Positions 1 to 7,522 of a DNA stretch of 64,000 bases are shown piece by piece. Both the position numbers and the translations under genes were made by a program. How positions within the stretch are numbered: position 1 is the first letter of the stretch; the number at the start of each line of letters is the position of its first letter. The DNA is from Clostridia bacterium. GTDB lineage: Bacteria; Bacillota; Clostridia; Oscillospirales; Acutalibacteraceae. The DNA lies in contig JAFZUV010000007.1 in the NCBI GenBank assembly GCA_017618135.1, positions 124,001 to 188,000 of the forward strand, written 5' to 3'. The notes beneath the pieces were generated by a model that saw nothing but the letters and a program-made list of their open reading frames with translations, had not been told where the DNA came from and did no database searches.

Positions 1-64
1 CGGTAAGACTATAATAAAAGAGCTTTATGTTCCCGGCAGAATAGTAAATATAGTAGTGAAGTAA
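1..64 (+). CDS. leuS: Leucyl-tRNA synthetase, C-terminal end (partial)
   Basis: Reading from base 2, the frame gives 20 residues ending in YVPGRIVNIVVK and a TAA at 62-64. The closing pattern YVPGK(L/I)VNxVV is the usual C-terminus of bacterial leucyl-tRNA synthetase, which charges tRNA-Leu with leucine in the cytoplasm. Only the last residues lie in the window, so everything else about the gene is outside view. The call rests on this short tail. Confidence 0.75.
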   Translation, partial: GKTIIKELYVPGRIVNIVVK

Positions 65-91
65 TTTATTCCCTGCAACCTTATATTTTGC

Positions 92-120
92 TTGACAACG
101 GTAGTCTGTATTGATATAAT
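92..120 (+). promoter_or_regulatory. Promoter of tRNA-Lys
   Basis: A perfect sigma-A pair: TTGACA at 92-97 and TATAAT at 115-120 with a 17-bp spacer. It lies just upstream of the tRNA and downstream of the leuS stop, so the tRNA is transcribed on its own. Confidence 0.85.
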
Positions 121-137
121 ATTACCGTTGTCCGTTT

Positions 138-213
138 GATCCATTAGCTCAGTTGGCAGAGCACTTGACTTTTAATCAAGGTGTCCGGGGTTCAAATCCC
201 CGATGGGTCACCA
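138..213 (+). tRNA. tRNA-Lys (anticodon UUU)
   Basis: A complete cloverleaf can be read. The acceptor stem GATCCAT (138-144) pairs with ATGGGTC (203-209) with one G-U. The anticodon stem CTTGA/TCAAG closes a loop with TTT at 171-173. The T-arm contains GGTTCAAATCC. The discriminator A is at 210 and CCA is encoded at 211-213. tRNA genes are common neighbours or targets of integrated elements, and foreign-looking DNA begins about 100 bp downstream. Confidence 0.95.
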
Positions 214-230
214 AAGCAATATTAAACAAA

Positions 231-268
231 GTCCCCAAGAAGTCTTTTATCTTGGGGGCTTTGGCTTT
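231..268 (+). terminator. Terminator after tRNA-Lys
   Basis: The arm CCCCAAGA (233-240) pairs with TCTTGGGG (250-257), followed by a T-rich tract. The placement suits termination of the tRNA transcript. Confidence 0.7.
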
Positions 269-343
269 TCTAAATATTTACCTTAATTAATAAACAACTT
301 TGTATTGGTGGCAGTATTGCAATTATGCGATATTGCCATTTTT

Positions 344-1192
344 TTATTTTCTGACTTTTTGTAACAAAAGTTTCTCTAATAGTTCTTCAAAAGTCATAGA
401 GATATATTTGCTGTTGTGTATAACACAGTATATTTTACATCCCTGCTCAAATTTATCCTTTGGGCATTTCATATACATCCAATCTTTAAAATTATATAAG
501 ACTTTTTTTGTAAACCTATATTGGTATGAAGGACTTTTTATCAGTTTGTTATAATCGCTGCCCATATCTTCTTGTGTTAATAATTGTGTAACTATTCCAA
601 CTTGCTTTTTCTTCTGTTCGGGTTTTAAATCATTTATAAATAAATCATACGGAAGTACATTGTTCTTTATAAAGTCGATAATCTGTGTCTTATTACGATA
701 TTCAGATTTTTGAATACGAATTTGACCTAATGCATTTCCGATAATTTCTGTGGCTACAAGCACATAAATCTTTTGACCACGAAAATCAAAAGGATGTTGT
801 GTTATTTCCACAGTATGTCCTAATTTCTTTATCTTCGTGGTAAGTTTTGCTTTCTTTAGTTTTTTAATAATACTAAGTGCTGTTCTGTTACTGCCTAATT
901 CTAATTCATTTTGAAGCATATCGGCGGTTACTTTTTTACCGTATTCAGCAAAAAGCCAAATTGCTAAAAACCATTTATTAAGAGGCACATGTGAATTTTG
1001 AAATACTGTACCTGATGTTACAGACAATTTATGACCGCATTTTTTACATTTATATTTCATCTCTTTAGTTTTCCACGCTTCGTTATGCTGACACTTAGGA
1101 CAAACAAATCCGTTTTTCCAGCGTAATGTTGCAAGATACTCTCGGCACTGTATGTCAGTACTGAGGGTATTTTTTAATGTTGCCAAATCCAT
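344..1192 (-). CDS. ISXO2-like (IS1595-type) transposase homologue with degenerate catalytic site
   Basis: 282 residues. The N-terminus carries a transposase-type zinc ribbon (FVCPKCQH at about 30-37, then KCKKCGH), followed by the WFLAIWLFAEY stretch and a helix-turn-helix region typical of IS1595/ISXO2 transposases. In that family the nuclease core starts with V-E-(V/I)-D-E; here the equivalent segment reads VEITQ, so the first catalytic Asp is missing. FINDL may keep the second Asp, and no C-terminal N/E motif is visible. The start follows an AGGAGG ribosome site 8 nt upstream. No terminal inverted repeats are obvious, so it does not look like a complete insertion sequence. It may be domesticated or a decayed transposase; the homology is clear and the function is unknown. 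Confidence 0.7.
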   Translation of the reverse strand: MDLATLKNTLSTDIQCREYLATLRWKNGFVCPKCQHNEAWKTKEMKYKCKKCGHKLSVTSGTVFQNSHVPLNKWFLAIWLFAEYGKKVTADMLQNELELGSNRTALSIIKKLKKAKLTTKIKKLGHTVEITQHPFDFRGQKIYVLVATEIIGNALGQIRIQKSEYRNKTQIIDFIKNNVLPYDLFINDLKPEQKKKQVGIVTQLLTQEDMGSDYNKLIKSPSYQYRFTKKVLYNFKDWMYMKCPKDKFEQGCKIYCVIHNSKYISMTFEELLEKLLLQKVRK

Positions 1193-1269
1193 AGTAGATA
1201 CCTCCTATTGATATTTTAACATATATTTTTAGTTCCGTAAAGTGCATATTTCGATAACCAATAGTTGTT

Positions 1270-1299
1270 GTTATTGAAATCGATTTCAAAAGCAATAAC
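1270..1299. promoter_or_regulatory. Nested palindrome between divergent genes
   Basis: A perfect 16-bp palindrome TTGAAATCGATTTCAA (1274-1289) lies inside outer arms GTTATTG (1270-1276) and CAATAAC (1293-1299). It sits between the minus-strand transposase-like gene and the plus-strand small gene, so it is a likely operator for a dimeric regulator. The regulator is not known. Confidence 0.45.
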
Positions 1300-1313
1300 A
1301 GGAGGTTAATACA

Positions 1314-1436
1314 ATGGAAGGAATAGTAATCAGTAAAGAATTTGCTCGTCAGTTTGCGTATGACTGCTACGATATCATAATTCAAGAAATACGCGAGCAA
1401 TCGGCAACCAAATCAGAAAATAACGAAAAAGCATAA
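1314..1436 (+). CDS. Small protein, 40 aa, of the mobile element
   Basis: An ATG at 1314 follows a strong AGGAGG site (1300-1305). The 40-residue product (MEGIVISKEFARQFAYDCYD...) is acidic to neutral with a short helical N-terminal half and a charged tail. It precedes the primase gene by 46 nt and is probably co-transcribed with it. I do not recognise the family. Small genes in this position of integrative elements often encode excisionase-like or accessory replication proteins, but nothing here proves that. Confidence 0.5.
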   Translation: MEGIVISKEFARQFAYDCYDIIIQEIREQSATKSENNEKA

Positions 1437-1482
1437 TTAAAGTTATGCAAAGCAAAGCGGAATTTAAAGGAGTAAAACTATT

Positions 1483-3798
1483 ATGAAAATTGATGATTTA
1501 ATTACTAATTTTAAAAGTGTTAAACCAGTAAAAGAAAATCAGTATATGGCTTTATGCCCTGCTCATAATGACAAGAACCCAAGTTTGTCAATAGGACTTT
1601 CGCCCGATAGAAAGAGAATACTATTACATTGTTTTGCAGGTTGTAAAACTGATGACATTTTAAAAAGTGTAGGTTTAAAACCCAAGGATTTATTTTTAAA
1701 AGAGAAAGGAAAAAGCGCTATGAAAAAGACCACATATAACTATTATAAGGCAGACGGCTCTATTGCCTATATTAAAACTCGTATTGATAGCGATGACGGT
1801 ACTAAAAAATTTTATTTTGAAAAACCAGACGGAACAAAAGGAATAAAATATACTTTGCACGAGTTATATAATCTTCCTGCCGTACTTTCGGCTGAAAAGA
1901 TTTATTTTGTAGAGGGTGAAAAGTGTGCTGACGCTGTTATTAATCAAGGCGTAGTCGCAACCACACTTGATACAGGAGCAAACTCCCGTTGGTATCCAAA
2001 GTACTGTGATTATTTAAGTGGAAAAGAAATAATCATTATTCCGGATAATGATAATGCCGGCATAAAATACGCAAATCTAATCAAAAAGAATATTCCTAAT
2101 GCACGAATTATAAAATTACCTGACCTCGCAGAAAAAGGCGACATTTATGATTGGCTAAATATGGGTCATACAATTAATGAAGTTGACAAACTTCCTGCTG
2201 TTGAAATGACAGAAGAAGTTACTGAAACAAATAATACTGAAAGTGAAAATACAGAAGTGTTTAATAATGAAACGCAGGCGGAAACAATAATCCGAAGCGT
2301 AAAAGAGAAAAATGCTGTTCTATTTCATGATGAATTCAAAGACCCTCATGTTGCTATTATGAATAACGGACATTATGAGATTTTTGAGATAGAAAATAGA
2401 ATTTTCGATATTTGGCTTAACCGTCTGTATTACTTTGCTAAAAAGAAACCTGCTAAAAAAGAAAATGTTTTACAGGCAAAAGAGATATTAAAATCAATGG
2501 CGATATTTGAAAATAGAAAAGCAATTGCTCTTAAAACTCGTGTGGCTCTATATGATAATAGTTTTTGGTATGATTTGAGCAATGATAATTGGCAAGCCGT
2601 TAAAATCACAAACAGAGGTTGGGAAATTGTTGACAATCCGCCGATAATATTTAGGCGTTACCGTCATCAAAAACATCAGATTCAGCCAAGCAAAGACGGC
2701 GACATTAGGCGGATTTTAAAGTATATAAATATACAAGATAATCATACACTGTTTTTGTGTTGGTTAGTCAGTTGCTTTGTGCCTAATATTCCTCACGCAA
2801 TGCCGATATTTTTTGGCGAAAAGGGTGCGGCTAAAACTACGGCTTGCTCTCTGCTTAAAAAACTAATTGACCCTTCTGAACTTGAAACTCTTACTATTGT
2901 AAAAGATATGCGTTCACTTATAGTCAATTTGCAAAAGCATTGGTTTTTGCCGTTTGATAATGTTTCACACATTACCGAAGAAACAAGCGATACATTGTGC
3001 AGAGCCATTACAGGTGGCGGTATTCAGCAAAGAAAGCTGTACTCAGACGCTGATGACTATATTTTTACATTCCAACGGTGCTTAGCACTTAACGGAATTA
3101 ATAATGTAGCAAATCGCCCTGACCTTCTGGACAGAGCAATACTTATTGAACTTTGTCGTATTGATGAAAGAAATCGCAGAGAATTATCTGAAGTAATGTC
3201 AGACTTTGAAAATGACTTGCCATTAATACTGGGAGGTATCTTTGATGTTCTGTCAAAAGCCATTGACATATACCCGACAGTAAAACTTGATAAGAAACCC
3301 CGAATGGCTGATTTTGCCCATTGGGGATATGCCATTGGCAAGGCACTTGGTGATTTAGGTGATGAATTTCTCGAGGAATACAACAATAACCAAGGAAAAT
3401 CAAATACTGAGATATTAAGTACTGATACTGTAGCTATTCTAATAATTGCTTTTATGAAAGATAAATCTGAATGGTCGGGTTTGATTTCAGAATTGTATAA
3501 TAAACTGTCATCAATGGCTTCTCAGTACGGTATTAATAGCAAGGGAAAGGAATTCCCCTCTTTACCAAATGTATTGTCTCGCAGACTTAAAGGTTTAAAA
3601 AGCAATCTGGAAGAAATGAGTATTTCTTTTAGTATTAAATCGAAAATGCAAGGCAGTGAGATAACATTAAAGAATAAAAAATTATCTCAATCATCGTCAT
3701 ATAACCATTGTAAAGTCAGTTTTGACGGTATTAATCCTCCTGTAAGTACTATTGATGAAACAGAGGATGATAATGACACAGAAGATGTGATATTTTAA
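1483..3798 (+). CDS. Primase-helicase (CHC2 zinc finger, TOPRIM, AAA+ helicase)
   Basis: 771 residues in three parts. Residues 1-75 hold a CHC2-type zinc finger (C-P-A-H, then CFAGC). About 85-225 is a TOPRIM-like primase core with FVEGEKCADA and IIIPDNDNAG, the acidic metal-binding motifs. About 420-640 is a P-loop NTPase with a variant Walker A, GEKGAAKTT, and an acidic strand before LPFDNV. Such primase-helicases unwind DNA and make primers for phage satellites and integrative elements. An AAGGAG site 10 nt upstream sets the start at ATG 1483. AT-rich codon use matches the neighbouring element genes. The last 40 residues are low-complexity and acidic. Confidence 0.85.
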   Translation: MKIDDLITNFKSVKPVKENQYMALCPAHNDKNPSLSIGLSPDRKRILLHCFAGCKTDDILKSVGLKPKDLFLKEKGKSAMKKTTYNYYKADGSIAYIKTRIDSDDGTKKFYFEKPDGTKGIKYTLHELYNLPAVLSAEKIYFVEGEKCADAVINQGVVATTLDTGANSRWYPKYCDYLSGKEIIIIPDNDNAGIKYANLIKKNIPNARIIKLPDLAEKGDIYDWLNMGHTINEVDKLPAVEMTEEVTETNNTESENTEVFNNETQAETIIRSVKEKNAVLFHDEFKDPHVAIMNNGHYEIFEIENRIFDIWLNRLYYFAKKKPAKKENVLQAKEILKSMAIFENRKAIALKTRVALYDNSFWYDLSNDNWQAVKITNRGWEIVDNPPIIFRRYRHQKHQIQPSKDGDIRRILKYINIQDNHTLFLCWLVSCFVPNIPHAMPIFFGEKGAAKTTACSLLKKLIDPSELETLTIVKDMRSLIVNLQKHWFLPFDNVSHITEETSDTLCRAITGGGIQQRKLYSDADDYIFTFQRCLALNGINNVANRPDLLDRAILIELCRIDERNRRELSEVMSDFENDLPLILGGIFDVLSKAIDIYPTVKLDKKPRMADFAHWGYAIGKALGDLGDEFLEEYNNNQGKSNTEILSTDTVAILIIAFMKDKSEWSGLISELYNKLSSMASQYGINSKGKEFPSLPNVLSRRLKGLKSNLEEMSISFSIKSKMQGSEITLKNKKLSQSSSYNHCKVSFDGINPPVSTIDETEDDNDTEDVIF

Positions 3799-3902
3799 TG
3801 ACGGTATGGAGATAATGGAGATAATTTTTGTATTCTTACTTACAAGTGTTATCTATAAATAATCATAGTATGAGTGGGAAACCACCAAAAAAGTTTTAAA
3901 AA

Positions 3903-3974
3903 CTAAGGTGCCACGAGTCGCTTGTTGATTAGATACAATAGTACCCTTTCAACAAATAGCATTTTTACATGCAT
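3903..3974 (-). CDS. Possible 23-aa peptide
   Basis: On the minus strand an AGGAGG site (3984-3989) lies 9 nt before ATG 3972-3974, opening a 23-codon frame (MHVKMLFVERVLLYLINKRL...). It lies downstream of the 4052-4282 gene and just past its terminator. The site is too strong to ignore, but coding is unproven. It could be a leader peptide or a chance frame. Confidence 0.3.
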   Translation of the reverse strand: MHVKMLFVERVLLYLINKRLVAP

Positions 3975-3998
3975 AAGAAATATCCTCCTAAATTAAAA

Positions 3999-4033
3999 AG
4001 CCATTGGAACTACAAAAGCGGTTTCAATGGCTT
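3999..4033 (-). terminator. Terminator of the 4052-4282 gene
   Basis: The left arm AAGCCATTGGAA (3999-4010) pairs imperfectly with GTTTCAATGGCTT (4021-4033). On the minus strand the stem is followed by a T-run. It lies just beyond the stop of the minus-strand gene. Confidence 0.6.
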
Positions 4034-4051
4034 AATTGTTTTTAAAGTGAG

Positions 4052-4282
4052 TTATAAGAGGTTTTGGCTATTATTGCCGTAAATAGAGTATGTCTTTTCT
4101 CCTATGTTGAATTCACAGGAGTCATTTTCTGTTTCAACAGCATAAATAGGTTGTCCCTTTAATTCTGTAATGGACAGCAATAAATCAAGAACATCAGAAT
4201 TGCTGTATTTTGGCTTAGTTGATAGTTTGGTCAGTTTCCCGTTATTTGTATTCGCTGTAACACTTCTTTGCAATAGTTTCAT
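4052..4282 (-). CDS. Hypothetical protein, 76 aa
   Basis: An AAGGAG site on the minus strand (about 4290-4296) points to the ATG at 4280-4282, ten codons inside the longest frame. The product starts MKLLQRSVTANTNNGKL and has a central helical segment (VLDLLLSITEL) followed by beta-like stretches ending GEKTYSIYGNN. No known motif or membrane segment is visible. It has its own terminator. About 250 bp upstream of it (4283-4535) I see no further gene. Confidence 0.55.
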   Translation of the reverse strand: MKLLQRSVTANTNNGKLTKLSTKPKYSNSDVLDLLLSITELKGQPIYAVETENDSCEFNIGEKTYSIYGNNSQNLL

Positions 4283-4535
4283 AGGGATTTCTCCTTTTTG
4301 ATTGTGTGGCACGAAAGAGCAAATACATCTCGGTTAGATGTTCCGTATATTCGCAACTCTGAGACGGTTTCGGTCAAATCACCAACAGGCAGAAAACAAT
4401 TTCTTTTGTGCCTTCAATAATATTAAAGGTTTTTCTATTTCACATTTAATTGCATAAGCGATATAGAGTAAAATATAAATACCCCAATAAATCTATATTA
4501 CAATACTTTTAAAAGCATACAGTCGGTTTTGCGAC

Positions 4536-4856
4536 TTATTGTACGGTATTCTCATCTATACCCAAAAGAATATCCACGGCGTTTTGCAAATCTTGTTTAG
4601 TGCGATATGCATTTATAACTTTCTTTTCGTGAGAGTTCAGTTCATCATCTGTTAAGTGAACATTAAGCAAATCACTGGGGGATACATTTAATGCTCTGCA
4701 TATTTTACCGATAATATCCGAATCGGGTCTGTTAATGCCCTGCTCCCAATTTGATACACGGCTTTTTGTTACATTAATTTTCATTGCCAACTGTTCCTGT
4801 GTAAGCCCACTGTCTTTCCTATACTTGCGTATTCTATTGCCAATCTCATATTTCAA
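4536..4856 (-). CDS. XRE-family helix-turn-helix regulator (likely element repressor)
   Basis: 106 residues. A Cro/CI-type HTH occupies about 5-58 (IRKYRKDSGLTQEQLAMKI, then VTKSRVSNWEQG and a conserved ALNVSPSDLL), followed by a helical C-terminal tail. A GAGGTG site (minus strand, 4868-4863) lies 6 nt from TTG 4856, so I use TTG rather than the GTG inside that site. It is divergent from the Cro-like gene at 5008 and shares an operator region with it, the layout of a lysogeny-type switch. It probably represses the element genes. Confidence 0.8.
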   Translation of the reverse strand: MKYEIGNRIRKYRKDSGLTQEQLAMKINVTKSRVSNWEQGINRPDSDIIGKICRALNVSPSDLLNVHLTDDELNSHEKKVINAYRTKQDLQNAVDILLGIDENTVQ

Positions 4857-4878
4857 GAGAATCACCTCACTTACAGAT

Positions 4879-4906
4879 ATTATACACGAAAATAAAGGGA
4901 AAGCAA
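4879..4906 (-). promoter_or_regulatory. Promoter of the minus-strand XRE gene
   Basis: On the minus strand TTGCTT (4906-4901) and TATAAT (4884-4879) are spaced 16 bp. The half-site ATATCTGT (complement of 4873-4880) overlaps the -10 element, which suggests autoregulation. Confidence 0.6.
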
Positions 4907-4937
4907 CATATTTATCAAGATTTTCTGGACTTTTGCA

Positions 4938-4966
4938 TTGACTTCACAGTATATCTGTGTTATTAT
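4938..4966 (+). promoter_or_regulatory. Promoter of the Cro-like gene with operator in the spacer
   Basis: TTGACT (4938-4943) and TATTAT (4961-4966) are 17 bp apart. Between them lies the inverted repeat CACAG-TATAT-CTGTG (4945-4959). A bound repressor there would block polymerase. The half-site ATATCTGT recurs over the opposing promoter. Confidence 0.75.
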
Positions 4967-5007
4967 GTATAAAAGTTCAGAATTTCTGTATTTTAGGGGG
5001 TGCTGAT

Positions 5008-5214
5008 ATGGAAGTTTACAAGAAAGTGAGGGCATATATTGAAAAAAACGGATATAAGCAGTTGGCAGTTGCACAACGGGCAGGTATATCCAAAGTGACA
5101 TTTAATGCAATGATGAACGGTAAGCGTACTATGTATGCAGATGATTTACGAGCCGTTTGTTTAGCGTTAAATGTAAGTCCCGAACTATTTATAGAAGTTC
5201 CGAAAAACTGTTAA
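5008..5214 (+). CDS. Cro-like XRE regulator, 68 aa
   Basis: A small HTH protein: VRAYIEKNGYKQLAVAQRAG, then ISKVTFNAMMNGKRTM and LNVSPELF form a five-helix XRE fold filling the whole chain. ATG 5008 follows a GGGGG-rich ribosome site. Its size and divergent position relative to the 4536-4856 regulator suggest the Cro arm of a bistable switch. Binding to the CACAG/CTGTG operator is inferred from position only. Confidence 0.8.
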   Translation: MEVYKKVRAYIEKNGYKQLAVAQRAGISKVTFNAMMNGKRTMYADDLRAVCLALNVSPELFIEVPKNC

Positions 5215-5239
5215 AAATTTTTTCTATGAGGTGATTTTC

Positions 5240-5438
5240 TTAACAAACAATAGTTTTGATTTAAAAACCGTTAGTGCGTATGTTATATGCAAACGGCAGT
5301 AAGTATTAGTACGCTCAAACGGCTGAAGCGTTAACAGCCGAATTTCTTAGAAACGTCGGTTACAATATTGCCAAATCCGATAGGCGTATACGAAGAGTTC
5401 TAGGTAGTAATATACTTGGATGTTCAGAAAATGTGTAA
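5240..5438 (+). pseudogene. Decayed small gene
   Basis: A GAGGTGAT site is followed by TTA where a TTG start would be expected, then LTNNSFDLKTVSAYVICKRQ and a stop at 5300-5302. A second frame from 5310 to 5438 continues with protein-like composition (AQTAEALTAEFLRNV ... GCSENV). A single-base shift would join them. No family is recognised. It fills the gap between the Cro-like gene and the 420-residue gene. Confidence 0.35.
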
Positions 5439-5460
5439 ATAAAAATAAGGAGAGTTGAAT

Positions 5461-6723
5461 ATGGCAAACATTTTAGAAGAAAGTTTTACAAAATATGAAG
5501 GCAAAGAAAAAGTATTTTCTTTGAATGGAAAAAACCTAGTTATCCCTGCTGGGTTAGATACTTTTATTCATTATCGGACGAAATTCAGAGAACTTGCAAA
5601 AGTCTGTTCTGATAATGCTTTACAAGAATATAATGCAACAGTTAATAATCTCGATACTTTTATGGAACATTTTCCTAAGATTTATCATAGGCATTTAAAT
5701 GTAGTTGCAGGAAAAGCAATAGATGTTTTAATTTCGGAGGGCGTTTATAATTTTTCGGCAGAAACTTTCACAAAAAGGCATTTAGATTCTATTTGTGTTA
5801 CATTAAACGATTATGAAACTATGCAACAAAGTATCGAAGAAACGCAAGAGCTTAATTATAACAATGCCGGCGGAATTGTTAAGGGATTAGGGTCTTTTTT
5901 CACTAGAAACAGCGGTAGTTTTGTTCAAGGCTTTGTGGATGGTGTTACCGACAGTTTAGCAGATGAAACTAAAAGTCTTACAGCAGAACAAAAAATCGAG
6001 TTGTATCAGCGGATTATTCCACATAAATTATTGCAAAATACATTTGTTGATTATTGGAACGTTGTTATAACAATGGTTGAAATTCTACAAGAAAACAATA
6101 AAGACTTTTGTCTTAATGATTGCGATGATGTTAATGATATAGAAGCCATCTCTCAGAGTATTAAAAATCCTAATTTCCCACAAGAGAGAATCATAGATGT
6201 CCTTTTTGACTACATATTAAAAAACCCAACCGAAGAAAGAGTTTATAAACTATTACAGGACAAATTCGGGATTACAGAAGAAACCTCAGCCATATTTGAT
6301 TATTTTATTTATCCGGATTTTGCAAATGATATATATAGCGAAAATGATTTTACAAAAGAAGAATCATTAAGTGTAAGCAAAAATTCACAATCAGAACAAA
6401 GCGACTCAAATCACGATACATCAACTGATTATCAAACAATCGAAACGCAGTCATCGGCTGATAATTCAGGAGGCGATATTTTGAAAAAAGGATTAAAAAT
6501 TGGTGCCGGTGTTTTGGCGGCAGGATTGGCGTTAGGTGCTATGGGTAATCAAAGAACATCCGGAGGTGGTTTGTTTGGTAATAAGATTTCAGGAAACAGT
6601 AATAAAAAAGACCTTTTTGGCACAGCCGTTTGTCAACGATGTCAATCAAGCACAACTTCTATGAATAGATATACTTGTATTGGCTGCCCGGCAAGAGCGC
6701 GTTGCACTCAAAATGTTGACTAA
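5461..6723 (+). CDS. Unrecognised 420-aa protein with C-terminal glycine-rich helix and Cys motif
   Basis: ATG 5461 lies 8 nt after AAGGAG. Residues 1-300 are mostly helical and soluble-looking with no motif I recognise. About 305-345 is a Ser/Gln/Asp-rich linker. About 345-375 is a glycine/alanine hydrophobic stretch (KIGAGVLAAGLALGAMG) that could be a membrane or membrane-interacting helix. The C-terminus has CQRC ... CIGCPARARC, a probable metal-binding cysteine cluster. A strong terminator follows, so it ends its transcript. It lies between the regulator pair and the recombinases, in the cargo position of the element. It could be a defence, exclusion or accessory gene; this is inference. 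Confidence 0.65.
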   Translation: MANILEESFTKYEGKEKVFSLNGKNLVIPAGLDTFIHYRTKFRELAKVCSDNALQEYNATVNNLDTFMEHFPKIYHRHLNVVAGKAIDVLISEGVYNFSAETFTKRHLDSICVTLNDYETMQQSIEETQELNYNNAGGIVKGLGSFFTRNSGSFVQGFVDGVTDSLADETKSLTAEQKIELYQRIIPHKLLQNTFVDYWNVVITMVEILQENNKDFCLNDCDDVNDIEAISQSIKNPNFPQERIIDVLFDYILKNPTEERVYKLLQDKFGITEETSAIFDYFIYPDFANDIYSENDFTKEESLSVSKNSQSEQSDSNHDTSTDYQTIETQSSADNSGGDILKKGLKIGAGVLAAGLALGAMGNQRTSGGGLFGNKISGNSNKKDLFGTAVCQRCQSSTTSMNRYTCIGCPARARCTQNVD

Positions 6724-6733
6724 TAAGCTATAA

Positions 6734-6803
6734 AATAAAAACATCTCTTTTCATTTATACTTTTTATAAATTAAAAAGATAGTGAAAAGGGATGTTTTTA
6801 TTT
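6734..6803. terminator. Strong terminator, possibly bidirectional
   Basis: A 20-nt arm at 6734-6753 pairs with 6783-6802, with one G-T position. A T-run follows on the plus strand and an A-run precedes it, so it can act in both directions. Confidence 0.85.
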
Positions 6804-6809
6804 GGAAAA

Positions 6810-6853
6810 GTATAAACGAAACAGTTGACTTCTTTTCGTTTATACATTATAAT
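6810..6853 (+). promoter_or_regulatory. Resolvase promoter inside a 36-bp inverted repeat
   Basis: GTATAAACGAAA (6810-6821) and TTTCGTTTATAC (6834-6845) are perfect 12-bp inverted arms with a 12-bp spacer. The promoter TTGACT (6825-6830)-17 bp-TATAAT (6848-6853) overlaps them. The size and position resemble a resolvase res subsite, so the enzyme may repress its own gene. Confidence 0.7.
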
Positions 6854-6898
6854 ATATAACACAAGCATACATTGTCAGATTTAATATAGAGGTGTTGT

Positions 6899-7483
6899 AT
6901 GGTTTACGGTTATGCGAGATGTTCCACAAATGAAAAACAGCAAGATATTAACAGGCAAGTTCGGGAATTAAAACAAAAAGGTGCAACCGACAAAACAATA
7001 TATTTAGAGTATGAAAGCGGTATCAAAGAAAATCGTGCCGAACTTTCAAAACTTTTAGATATTGTGCAGTCAGGAGATATAATACTTGCTACTGAAGTCA
7101 GCCGTATTACCCGAAGTACAAAACAGCTTTGTGATATTATCGAACTTGCAAAGGACAGGCATATCCGCTTGGAACTCGGTACATTCGTTGTTGATTGCAC
7201 AAAAGAACTTGACCCTATGACGGAGGGTATGCTCAAAATGATGGGCGTATTCAGTGAACTTGAAAGAAATATTATCAGTCAGCGTGTCAAAAGCGGTATG
7301 GATAACGCAAGGGCAAAAGGCAAGACAATCGGCAGACCAAAAGTTACAGAGGATGATATTCCTTCAATTTTCTATAAACATTATCCTAAATATAAAAACG
7401 GAGAAATCAACAAAAAGGAATTTTCCCGTCTTTGCTCACTATCATATCCTACGATTTATAAGTATTTGAGTATTGTAGAATGA
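6899..7483 (+). CDS. Small serine recombinase (resolvase/invertase family)
   Basis: 194 residues, the normal length for the family. The N-terminal catalytic domain has YGYARCS with nucleophile Ser9, the EVSRITRS segment and the long dimer helix (GMLKMMGVFSELERNIISQR). After KGKTIGRPK comes a C-terminal helix-turn-helix. Such enzymes resolve cointegrates or invert DNA at paired res sites. ATG 6899 follows GAGGTG. It lies 39 nt before the large recombinase and is probably co-transcribed with it. The palindrome over its promoter is a candidate binding site. Confidence 0.9.
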   Translation: MVYGYARCSTNEKQQDINRQVRELKQKGATDKTIYLEYESGIKENRAELSKLLDIVQSGDIILATEVSRITRSTKQLCDIIELAKDRHIRLELGTFVVDCTKELDPMTEGMLKMMGVFSELERNIISQRVKSGMDNARAKGKTIGRPKVTEDDIPSIFYKHYPKYKNGEINKKEFSRLCSLSYPTIYKYLSIVE

Positions 7484-7522
7484 TTAGAATTAACAATAAT
7501 AAAGTGAAAGGTAAATGTCGAT

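Noticed and set aside
1155-1400. Minus-strand frame of 81 codons over the divergent promoter region
   Set aside because: It overlaps the transposase-like start, a palindrome and a better small gene on the plus strand, and has no ribosome site.
3807-3824. Tandem TGGAGATAA x2 after the primase gene as origin iterons
   Set aside because: Two copies only. The sequence also reads as a leftover primase C-terminus (YGDNGDN type), so decay of the coding end explains it.
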